Below, one piece after another: positions 1 to 6,002 of a DNA stretch of 11,108 nucleotides. The DNA comes from Sulfurimonas sp. (GTDB lineage: Bacteria > Campylobacterota > Campylobacteria > Campylobacterales > Sulfurimonadaceae). The stretch spans positions 1-11,108 of the forward strand of contig JALWON010000406.1 in the NCBI GenBank assembly GCA_027083475.1, read 5' to 3'. The notes beneath the pieces are model-generated. The model worked only from the letters and a program-made list of their open reading frames with translations. It had not been told where the DNA came from and ran no database searches. Within the stretch, counting starts at the first letter, position 1, and each line of letters begins with the position of its first letter. The position numbers and the translations under genes are program-made.

Positions 1-1
1 T

Positions 2-274
2 CAAACTTTAGGTATTGTTCTTTACTTTACTTCTATGTGGATTGCAGGGATTACACAAGGGATGATGTGGCGTGCACATGATGAGTTTGGTAACTTAGCA
101 TACTCATTTATTGATACTGTTACAGTACTACACCCTTATTATACAATCCGTGCTGTTGGTGGTACTTTGTACCTCGTTGGTTTTGTACTATTTGCTTATA
201 ATATCTATAAAACTATGTCTGCTCGTCCTGTTGAAGAAGATGAGTTAGTTAATGCATCGCCTATGGGCGCTTAA
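2..274 (+). CDS. ccoN: cbb3-type cytochrome c oxidase subunit I (CcoN), C-terminal fragment
   Basis: The last 90 codons of the catalytic haem-copper subunit are present; the gene enters from the left edge already in frame. CcoN is the inner-membrane subunit that carries low-spin haem b and the haem b3-CuB site and reduces oxygen to water while pumping protons. The visible part reads LGIVLYFTSMWIAGITQGMMW, which is typical of the penultimate CcoN helices, then the loop with HPYYTIRAVGG, a final helix (LYLVGFVLFAYNIYKT) and a short acidic cytoplasmic tail. The histidines that bind haem and copper lie upstream of the window. The gene ends 15 bases before ccoO, with the other oxidase subunits following in the usual order, so the family assignment is secure. 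Confidence 0.96.
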   Translation, partial: QTLGIVLYFTSMWIAGITQGMMWRAHDEFGNLAYSFIDTVTVLHPYYTIRAVGGTLYLVGFVLFAYNIYKTMSARPVEEDELVNASPMGA

Positions 275-289
275 GAGAAGGGGGTTATT

Positions 290-982
290 ATGTTTCATTG
301 GTTAGAAAAACATCCGTTCTTCTTTTCGGTTACTGTATTCGTTGTTGTTGCTTATGCTGGACTTGTAGAGATTGTGCCATCTTTTGCACAACAGTCTCGT
401 CCTGTTATTGGAACGAAACCTTATAGCACACTCGAACTTACTGGTCGTTTAGTCTATATTAAAAACAGTTGTAATGCTTGTCACTCACAACTTATTCGTC
501 CATTCAAATCAGAAACTGACCGTTATGGTCACTACTCTGTAAGTGGAGAGTATGCATATGATAGACCATTCCTTTGGGGTTCTAAAAGAACTGGTCCAGA
601 TTTAATGCGTGTTGGAAACTACAGAAGTACTGATTGGCATGATTATCATATGAAAGATCCTGCTTCAGTTGTACCAGGTTCTATTATGCCTAAATACACT
701 TGGTTGTATAAAAATATAGCTGATGTTGATACTGCATATGCAGAACAATTAACAATAAAACGCTTCTTTGATGTACCATATAATAAACCACTTCCTATGA
801 AAGATGGTTCAAAACAGACTGTAAAACTTGCAGATACTTTAGCAGGTGCAAGAGCCGATGCTTTAGCAGAAGCACAAAAAATTGCAGCTGATATGAAAGA
901 TCAAGATGTAAAAGACATGGTCAAAGCAGGTAAAATACCTGAAATCGTTGCGTTAATCGCATATATGAATAGTCTAAAATAA
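290..982 (+). CDS. ccoO: cbb3-type cytochrome c oxidase mono-haem subunit II (CcoO)
   Basis: CcoO is the membrane-anchored monohaem cytochrome c that passes electrons from CcoP to the CcoN active site on the periplasmic side. The 230-residue product has one N-terminal helix (about residues 11-30), then a periplasmic domain with a single haem c motif CNACH at 61-65, followed by SQLIRPF as in the FixO family. GSIMPKYTWL (about 137-146) supplies the likely axial methionine. The lysine- and alanine-rich stretch near residues 185-215 precedes a closing helix, IPEIVALIAYMNSL, that is usual for the family. A strong purine-rich ribosome site (GAAGGGGG) lies a few bases before the ATG. Length and motifs are ordinary for an intact CcoO. 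Confidence 0.97.
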   Translation: MFHWLEKHPFFFSVTVFVVVAYAGLVEIVPSFAQQSRPVIGTKPYSTLELTGRLVYIKNSCNACHSQLIRPFKSETDRYGHYSVSGEYAYDRPFLWGSKRTGPDLMRVGNYRSTDWHDYHMKDPASVVPGSIMPKYTWLYKNIADVDTAYAEQLTIKRFFDVPYNKPLPMKDGSKQTVKLADTLAGARADALAEAQKIAADMKDQDVKDMVKAGKIPEIVALIAYMNSLK

Positions 983-985
983 GGA
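981..985 (+). promoter_or_regulatory. Ribosome binding site of ccoQ (decides the start)
   Basis: AAGGA overlaps the end of the ccoO stop codon (980-982). It leaves no spacer before the TTG at 986 but a normal 6-base spacer before the GTG at 992, so it supports the GTG start. Confidence 0.6.
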
Positions 986-991
986 TTGAGA

Positions 992-1186
992 GTGAGTATT
1001 GCAGAATTACAAGCTTATGGTTATGTCGGAGCATTAGGGGTTTTAGTTTTAATTTCTTATGCTTATATTTACCATCTTTATACAAAAAGAAAAGATGCCG
1101 ATGGACATGATTATGAAGAGTATGGTAATCTTGCTCTCAAAGATGACATTACGGATACACCTGTATCGGCGATGTCTAAAAAATAG
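992..1186 (+). CDS. ccoQ: cbb3-type oxidase small subunit (CcoQ)
   Basis: A 64-residue product with one membrane helix (about residues 9-30) and a charged cytoplasmic tail. CcoQ is the small single-helix subunit that stabilises the cbb3 complex and its interaction with CcoP; its sequence is poorly conserved between phyla. It is assigned from position between ccoO and ccoP, size and topology. Two starts are possible: TTG at 986 and GTG at 992, in the same frame. The AGGA at 982-985 abuts the TTG but lies 6 bases before the GTG, so GTG is chosen; the product then begins MSIAELQAYG. The ribosome site overlaps the ccoO stop codon, which suggests coupled translation. Confidence 0.88.
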   Translation: MSIAELQAYGYVGALGVLVLISYAYIYHLYTKRKDADGHDYEEYGNLALKDDITDTPVSAMSKK

Positions 1187-1195
1187 GAGAGATAT

Positions 1196-2122
1196 ATGAA
1201 CAAAATTTATCTTTGGGGTGTCGTTATTGTTGCTGCGATGCTTGGATTTACATATGTATCGGTACTAGGTTCTAAGGGTGGGTTAAATGGTGATATCATC
1301 AACCTCCTTACAGTACTTGCTGCTGCTGCATTAGTTGTTATTACAGTTTTTGTTGTTATTAAGTATGTGCGCCAAATGCAAGTGGACACAGCTACTGGTG
1401 AATTAGCAGAAGAAAATTGGGATGGTATTGGTGAGTACAATAATAATGTTCCTTTTGGTTGGGCTGTTATATTTTTAGGCTCAATGGTCTGGGCTATGTG
1501 GTACTTCCTTGTTGGGTATCCTTTAAATGCATTCTCACAGATTGGACAGTATAATGAAGAAGTTGCTGCTCATGATGCAAAATTTGAGAAGAAATATGCT
1601 GCAATTACTGGTGATAGACTGATAGAGATGGGTGAATCAGTTTACCTTGCTGAGTGTAAAGTATGTCATGGTTTAAGTGCGGATGGTATCGATGGAAAAG
1701 CAGCAAACTTAAATCAAAGATTTGAAGCAAGATCTGTTAAATATGTTATAGAACATGGTTCAAATAACCAACTTCTAGGTTTTGAAAATCCAATGCCAGA
1801 TAGAAATGGTTTAATGAATGCTAACAAAGATTATGCACCTATTACTGATGCAGAGATTGATGCTGTTTCTGCTTATGTAGCAAATGGTATGAGTGGAGCA
1901 GGTGGCGATGTATTTGCTGGTGTATGTTCTTCTTGTCATGGTGCTGATGGAAAAGGAATTGATGGTGTTGCACCAGATATTGCCGAGTTTACTCCAGCTT
2001 TAGTGGTTGATGTTTTAAAACATGGGAAAAAAGGTGCTATTGGTGCAATGCCTCAGTTTGATAGACTCAATGAAAAACAAAAAGAAGCAGTTGGTGCCTA
2101 TGTGACCAGCTTAAGCAAATAA
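1196..2122 (+). CDS. ccoP: cbb3-type cytochrome c oxidase di-haem subunit III (CcoP)
   Basis: CcoP accepts electrons from soluble cytochrome c or the bc1 complex and passes them to CcoO. The 308-residue product has the FixP N-terminal signature (WDGIGEYNNNVPFGW at about 75-89) followed by a helix (87-109) and a short amphipathic segment. Two cytochrome c domains follow, with haem motifs CKVCH at 154-158 and CSSCH at 244-248. The likely axial methionines are M200 in NPMPD and M285 in GAMPQF. Ahead of the FixP signature there are two further hydrophobic segments (about 4-24 and 34-58), giving three predicted helices where the classical alphaproteobacterial protein has one. An odd helix number still puts the haem domains in the periplasm. 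The start has AGGAGAG upstream and lies 9 bases after the ccoQ stop. Confidence 0.97.
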   Translation: MNKIYLWGVVIVAAMLGFTYVSVLGSKGGLNGDIINLLTVLAAAALVVITVFVVIKYVRQMQVDTATGELAEENWDGIGEYNNNVPFGWAVIFLGSMVWAMWYFLVGYPLNAFSQIGQYNEEVAAHDAKFEKKYAAITGDRLIEMGESVYLAECKVCHGLSADGIDGKAANLNQRFEARSVKYVIEHGSNNQLLGFENPMPDRNGLMNANKDYAPITDAEIDAVSAYVANGMSGAGGDVFAGVCSSCHGADGKGIDGVAPDIAEFTPALVVDVLKHGKKGAIGAMPQFDRLNEKQKEAVGAYVTSLSK

Positions 2123-2132
2123 GGAGCTAAAC

Positions 2133-2345
2133 ATGACAGAAAAAAATAGAAATGTATTTGCTGTTGATGGTGCAGGTGGCTTTTTTGTTGCTGTAATTAT
2201 TTTACTCAGTGCCTTGGGATTTTTGGCATATAAGTCTATAGTTGTGCAGAGTGCAAATGCAACAAACTTTTATGAAATTAAAGATGCTAAATCAATTCAA
2301 AGAATTAGTGTTGATAATGCAAAACACATTGTTGATGTGAAGTAA
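2133..2345 (+). CDS. DUF4006 family small membrane protein
   Basis: A 70-residue protein with one hydrophobic helix (about residues 15-35), a short N-terminal side and a 35-residue hydrophilic tail that reads as periplasmic. It matches my recollection of DUF4006, a family of about 65-70 residues found in Campylobacterota directly after ccoP. It has no haem or metal motif and no cysteine. AAGGAG lies 7 bases before the ATG and overlaps the ccoP stop, so it should be translated with the oxidase. Its function is unknown; position suggests an accessory subunit or assembly factor of the cbb3 oxidase. The family call rests on context plus resemblance rather than a search. Confidence 0.8.
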   Translation: MTEKNRNVFAVDGAGGFFVAVIILLSALGFLAYKSIVVQSANATNFYEIKDAKSIQRISVDNAKHIVDVK

Positions 2346-2349
2346 GGGG
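2344..2349 (+). promoter_or_regulatory. Ribosome binding site of the 30-residue peptide gene
   Basis: AAGGGG overlaps the DUF4006 stop codon and lies 6 bases before the ATG at 2356. It is the main evidence that the very short frame is translated. Confidence 0.65.
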
Positions 2350-2355
2350 TAGAAA

Positions 2356-2448
2356 ATGGAAAAAATTATAGCAGTAGGTCTCGTACTTATGGCAGTATTT
2401 ACACTTTATGTTGCATTCACTCCAGCAATGCAATTAACAGTAGTATAA
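2356..2448 (+). CDS. 30-residue single-helix membrane peptide in the cbb3 operon
   Basis: A complete small frame runs from ATG at 2356 to TAA at 2446-2448 and encodes 30 residues, MEKIIAVGLVLMAVFTLYVA then FTPAMQLTVV. Residues 4-22 form one hydrophobic helix. A strong ribosome site, AAGGGG at 2344-2349, sits 6 bases before the ATG and overlaps the upstream stop codon. The stop codon in turn overlaps the ribosome site of the next gene. Without this frame a gap of 113 bases would remain in an otherwise packed operon. I do not recognise the family. Size and topology recall tiny oxidase subunits such as CcoM of Pseudomonas stutzeri cbb3 or CydX of the bd oxidase, but no homology is claimed. Confidence 0.72.
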   Translation: MEKIIAVGLVLMAVFTLYVAFTPAMQLTVV

Positions 2449-2451
2449 GGA
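2447..2451 (+). promoter_or_regulatory. Ribosome binding site supporting a TTG start
   Basis: AAGGA overlaps the stop codon of the 30-residue peptide gene and lies 7 bases before TTG at 2459. It supports TTG as the start of the TPM-like gene and points to coupled translation. Confidence 0.6.
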
Positions 2452-2458
2452 AATTTCG

Positions 2459-3166
2459 TTGAAATTTTCACGAGGGCTTGCGGCCCTCATCTTCATCATA
2501 TCTTTTCAATCGCAGTTAATGGCGAAATATTTATATAAAGATGAGATTATTCATAACCCGAAATTTACAAAAGAAGTAGAAATTTTAGGGAGTGAACTCT
2601 ATGAAAAAACAGGTATCTCCTTACGACTTTTGATGCTTAAAAAGTTGCCAGAGAATACTCCAGTGGCTGAGTATGAAAAAAAGATTTTACAAAACTTTGA
2701 TGCACCAACCATTGTTATGACCTTCGTAGAGATGGATTCAAAAGTAGATATAGAGGCCAATGAGCACTCTTTATATAAGTATTTTAACAAAAAACAAGTC
2801 TTAAGCCCTGTGGCTTCAACTGCACAAGCATTGGCAATGGCTGTGATTTTTGCACGAAGTTGGGATGATTTTAAACAGATTAGTGGTGATTCAGGGGGTA
2901 CAATTTTACCTCTTTTAGGCAACAAAACGAAGAAAGATCAGCTCTTAGGGAAGTACTCAGGAGCGATGTTTAATGGTTACTATGATGTCTCTGCACAGAT
3001 TGCAGCAGCAAAGGGTGTGCAATTAGAGCATGCTTCCGCAGATGCCAATAAAAACATGATACTTGGATTTAAAATTCTTTTTTATGGTTTTTTACTCTAC
3101 GCCTTGTATCTCTACATCAAAAATAGACGAGCGATGAAAAGGAAATTGCATGAAAATAAGTCCTAA
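2459..3166 (+). CDS. Exported TPM-like protein with C-terminal membrane anchor
   Basis: A 235-residue protein starting with TTG. A signal peptide (residues 1-22, hydrophobic core LAALIFIISF, likely cleavage after LMA) is followed by a periplasmic domain of about 175 residues and one helix (201-220) ending in a basic tail, NRRAMKRKLHENKS, which should be cytoplasmic. The order of elements at about 38-98 (long helix, TGISLRLLML strand, KILQNF helix, APTIVMTFVEMDSKVDI strands) resembles the TPM fold; I see no catalytic signature. It sits between the small oxidase genes and the FixH-like gene, and C. jejuni has a comparable uncharacterised membrane protein gene there, as I recall. The TTG start is supported by AAGGA at 2447-2451, 7 bases upstream. 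The next in-frame ATG (residue 21) would lose the signal peptide. A cbb3 assembly role is inferred from position only. Confidence 0.75.
   Translation: MKFSRGLAALIFIISFQSQLMAKYLYKDEIIHNPKFTKEVEILGSELYEKTGISLRLLMLKKLPENTPVAEYEKKILQNFDAPTIVMTFVEMDSKVDIEANEHSLYKYFNKKQVLSPVASTAQALAMAVIFARSWDDFKQISGDSGGTILPLLGNKTKKDQLLGKYSGAMFNGYYDVSAQIAAAKGVQLEHASADANKNMILGFKILFYGFLLYALYLYIKNRRAMKRKLHENKS
2472..2488 (+). promoter_or_regulatory. GC-rich hairpin inside the start of the TPM-like gene
   Basis: GAGGGC at 2472-2477 and GCCCTC at 2483-2488 form a perfect 6-bp stem with a 5-base loop TTGCG. The stem begins 13 bases after the TTG start and covers codons for RGLAAL. Five of six pairs are G-C in a region otherwise rich in A and T. 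The T-rich stretch that follows is interrupted, so this is not a classic intrinsic terminator. It could lower translation of this gene or protect the upstream oxidase mRNA; either role is inference. Confidence 0.4.
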
Positions 3167-3650
3167 AATTTGGCCCTATTCTATAGGGTTTTCCATTATT
3201 GCTGTATTTGGTTTTTGTGTGGCAACGGTCTTTGTTGTTGAGAGTGCAAATATACAAGTCTCCAATGCTTATATGACCAAGTATCAAGAAGCAGAAAAAA
3301 ATGCGAATGATTATATTAACAAAAGAATTGCTTTTGATAGAAAATATAAGATTACTTATGTTCCAAAATCGCTTTTGCAAGAGACAGACCTTGCATTTAA
3401 AGTGACCGATTTATCTGGAAATGTTGTCAAGAATGCCAAATTGACACTCTTAATTTCTCGTCCTGAAACGCATGAGTATGATCAAAAATTGCAAAGCACA
3501 TCTTTAGAAGAGGGAAACTACATTGTAAAGCATGTGAAGTTTGAGAAAAAAGGTGTTTGGGACATCATCACAAAAGTAGAAGTTGGCAAAGAGAGCCGTT
3601 TTTACAATATAAAAGTAGACACTCGCAACAAAATTTTCTCAGAGTATTAG
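3150..3650 (+). CDS. fixH: FixH/CcoH-like cbb3 oxidase assembly protein
   Basis: A 166-residue protein with WP at 8-9, one N-terminal helix (about 9-31) and a periplasmic domain. After the helix the segment SNAYMTKYQEAEKNANDYI (38-56) matches the pattern that follows the helix in FixH/CcoH proteins. Residues 80-155 read as a beta-sandwich (LAFKVTDLSGNVVKNAKLTL, then SLEEGNYIVKHV and KKGVWDI). FixH/CcoH proteins are needed for cbb3 assembly and are often linked to copper delivery by CcoI. No cysteine or methionine copper motif is seen. The ATG lies inside the previous gene, overlapping it by 17 bases, with AAGG about 8 bases upstream. The family is divergent in sequence, so the call rests on topology, motif order and operon position. 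Confidence 0.72.
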   Translation: MKISPKIWPYSIGFSIIAVFGFCVATVFVVESANIQVSNAYMTKYQEAEKNANDYINKRIAFDRKYKITYVPKSLLQETDLAFKVTDLSGNVVKNAKLTLLISRPETHEYDQKLQSTSLEEGNYIVKHVKFEKKGVWDIITKVEVGKESRFYNIKVDTRNKIFSEY

Positions 3651-3657
3651 AAAAACA

Positions 3658-5991
3658 ATGGATACAACAACTATTGTTCTCCCCTCTGCTCGTGCTATTC
3701 GCTATGAGCAGTTACATGCTCAGAGACAACTCTCTTTTTTACCAAATTATCTCACTATGCATGAGTTTATGAGTAATCTTTGCTTGGTGCAAGATTATCA
3801 AGTGATGGATGAAGATTCACGTATACTTTTACTTCTTGAAGCCTCAGATTTTTCTGCATTTTCTAGCTTGCAAATTGAGAGAAACTTTTTTACATTTACA
3901 AAAAACAGTAGTTATATTTTTAAATTTTTTCAAGAGTTGAGTGCAGAGCTTTATGCTATAGAAGCGTTAGAGAGTGCAGATAGATATGCTGAGTATGAGG
4001 AGCATATAAGCATTTTAAAAGAGTTGTACTATCGGTATGAAAAGCTTTGCAAAGAGCGAAAAGTTTTTGATAGAATTTTTTTACCAAAACTCTACCGTTT
4101 TAATATCTCATATGCCAAGCGCCATACCCGAGTAGTGATTAAAGTAGATGGACATCTCACCAAGTTTGAATTACAACTCTTAGAGCAAGCTTGTGAGTAT
4201 ATGCAACTCGAATTACTTTTTACAACAACACCCTATAACAAGAAAATGCAATCGCTTTTGAGTGACTTTAGCCTCCAAGAGGGCTATACTTATAGACTCT
4301 CTTTCAATGATAAGCGAATCCTCTCGCAAGAAAAAATGAGTACACATCACAATATTTCAAGTGAAAGTTTGAGTGAATCGCTACTCCAAGTTGCATTTGT
4401 GAAGAAGAAAGTGTATGATTTTGTGCAAAAGGGGTATAAACCTGAAAATATTGCAGTGATTTTACCTGATGAATCTTTTGCACCACTTCTTCGGAGTTTT
4501 GATACAAAGGGAAACTATAACTTTGCCATGGGAGAGCCCTTTGTAAACTCACAGCTTTATAGCACTTTAAGTGCAAGCATAAAAGCCATAGAGCAAAAAT
4601 CTCAAGAGAATTATCATAGAGTACAAAGAGTAGGCGATACGGTTTATATGAAACTGTTGAGCATATATAGTAAGTCCTTACAAGCATTTGATTTTCTTGC
4701 ATTTTTAGAGGAGCTCAGCGGAGAATTTAGTAACAAAAGAGAAGTAAAAATTTTTCTTGAAGAGGTGCATAAATTTAAATATATACTCCCTTCTTTGCAG
4801 GATTTAAGTTTGAAATCTCTTATGAGCCTCTTTATGTCGCGTTTAGCTTCAAGAAGTTTGGATGATATTCGCGGTGGAAAGATTACTGTTATGGGAGTTT
4901 TAGAGACCCGTTCGGTACAATTTGACGGTGTAATCATTGTAGATTTTAATGATAAGCATGTTCCTAAACCCAGTGACAAAGATATGTTTTTAAATACGCA
5001 AATACGAGAAAATGCGAATCTCCCTACCATGAGCGATAGAGAGAACCTGCAAAAACATTACTATGCCATGCTCATTAACAATGCAAAAGAGGTAGCCATA
5101 AGTTATGTTGATTCAAGTGAGAGCAGTGCCTCACGCTTTTTAAAGCAACTCCATATACAAACAGAAAATAGATATGATGAAGTGGACTATGCACAGCTCC
5201 TGTTTCAGCAAAAAAAAGCAGCAAAGCTCGTAGAAAAAGAGATACAAATGCCTTATAGTTTTCAGGGTGTGAAACTCTCAAACACACGACTCAAAACTTT
5301 TTTAACATGCAAACGCAAGTATTACCATGCTTATGTTGCGCATCTTCGAGGGCATGAAATACCAAAAGATATGCCACAAGAGCATGAAATAGGCAATGCA
5401 GTGCATCTTGCACTCAAAGCACTTTATTCAAAACGCAATGCTTATGACGATGCACAAGAACTCCAGCATGATTTAGCCAAAGAGTTGGATGCACAAAAAG
5501 GAGAGAGTGAACTTGAGAGTTATTTGATTGCTTTACAAAAAAAACGGCTTGAGGCATTTTGTGAAGTGGAAATAGAACGATTTGCACAGGGTTGGGAAGT
5601 TTGGAAGTGTGAAGAGAGTTTTGAGGTAGATTTTGCAGGTATCAAGCTCATTGGTCAAATCGATAGAATCGATAAACGCGGCAATGAAATAGCGGTACTT
5701 GATTATAAAACAGGAAGTTATACACTCTACAATAAAAATAATTTCACAGAGGCAACAGATTTTCAGCTTGAATTTTACTACCTTTTAGCAAGTGAACTTG
5801 GTAATGTAAGCTGTGGTTTTTATGACTTAAAAGAGTCACAAATTATTCCTGAGAGTTTTTTGCAAGAAAAACTTGCTGTTTTAGAAGCAAACATCAAAGA
5901 TTTACTCACCCTTGAAGAAGTAAATTTCCAAAAATGTGAAGACTTAAAAGCATGTCAGTTTTGTGAATATGCACTTATGTGCGGGAGATAA
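3658..5991 (+). CDS. addB: AddB-type subunit: PD-(D/E)XK nuclease with inactive helicase-like region
   Basis: Nuclease subunit of an AddAB-like helicase-nuclease that processes double-strand breaks for RecA. The 777-residue protein has a helicase-like N-terminal region in which the Walker A is gone (the equivalent stretch reads IVLPSARAIRYEQL, residues 6-19). A later helicase-type segment is still visible at 412-438 (MGVLETRSVQFDGVIIVDF, ending NDKHVPK). The C-terminal nuclease has H583, GQIDRID at 666-672, LDYKTG at 681-686 and FQLEFYYLL at 702-710. C551 with C766, C769 and C775 (C-x2-C-x5-C) fits the 4Fe-4S staple of AddB nucleases. It is much shorter than Bacillus AddB, as is usual in Campylobacterota. 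It starts 7 bases after the FixH-like stop with only a weak ribosome site (AGAAAAA). Its usual partner is not the next gene; addA begins at 10202. Confidence 0.93.
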   Translation: MDTTTIVLPSARAIRYEQLHAQRQLSFLPNYLTMHEFMSNLCLVQDYQVMDEDSRILLLLEASDFSAFSSLQIERNFFTFTKNSSYIFKFFQELSAELYAIEALESADRYAEYEEHISILKELYYRYEKLCKERKVFDRIFLPKLYRFNISYAKRHTRVVIKVDGHLTKFELQLLEQACEYMQLELLFTTTPYNKKMQSLLSDFSLQEGYTYRLSFNDKRILSQEKMSTHHNISSESLSESLLQVAFVKKKVYDFVQKGYKPENIAVILPDESFAPLLRSFDTKGNYNFAMGEPFVNSQLYSTLSASIKAIEQKSQENYHRVQRVGDTVYMKLLSIYSKSLQAFDFLAFLEELSGEFSNKREVKIFLEEVHKFKYILPSLQDLSLKSLMSLFMSRLASRSLDDIRGGKITVMGVLETRSVQFDGVIIVDFNDKHVPKPSDKDMFLNTQIRENANLPTMSDRENLQKHYYAMLINNAKEVAISYVDSSESSASRFLKQLHIQTENRYDEVDYAQLLFQQKKAAKLVEKEIQMPYSFQGVKLSNTRLKTFLTCKRKYYHAYVAHLRGHEIPKDMPQEHEIGNAVHLALKALYSKRNAYDDAQELQHDLAKELDAQKGESELESYLIALQKKRLEAFCEVEIERFAQGWEVWKCEESFEVDFAGIKLIGQIDRIDKRGNEIAVLDYKTGSYTLYNKNNFTEATDFQLEFYYLLASELGNVSCGFYDLKESQIIPESFLQEKLAVLEANIKDLLTLEEVNFQKCEDLKACQFCEYALMCGR

Positions 5992-6002
5992 TAGCTTATC
6001 TC
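5985..6002. terminator. Candidate weak bidirectional hairpin between convergent genes
   Basis: GAGATAA (5985-5991) and TTATCTC (5996-6002) form a perfect 7-bp stem with loop TAGC. The left arm contains the addB stop codon and the right arm contains the stop codon of the minus-strand gene. On the plus strand five T residues follow at 6010-6014; on the minus strand no T-run follows. The stem is mostly A-T, so termination would be weak. Position between convergent genes is the best argument for it. Confidence 0.4.

Noticed and set aside
1207..1440. Minus-strand frame opposite the CcoP N-terminus
   Set aside because: The Thr/Ile/Ala-rich product mirrors hydrophobic CcoP helix codons; there is no independent support.
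2599..2925. Open minus-strand frame of 108 codons opposite the TPM-like gene
   Set aside because: No domain or coherent topology is seen, and the sense gene is supported by a signal peptide, anchor and operon position.
3557..3772. Plus-strand frame across the FixH-addB junction
   Set aside because: It reads a different frame through the ends of two supported genes and has a low-complexity His/Arg/Ser composition with no motif.
4304..4702. Open minus-strand frame of 132 codons inside addB
   Set aside because: It lies opposite an intact, conserved gene, has no recognisable domain and is rich in residues typical of antisense translation of AT-rich coding DNA.
4644..5030. Open minus-strand frame of 128 codons inside addB
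   Set aside because: It overlaps both addB and the other antisense frame, shows no family motif and is best explained as a shadow of addB codons.
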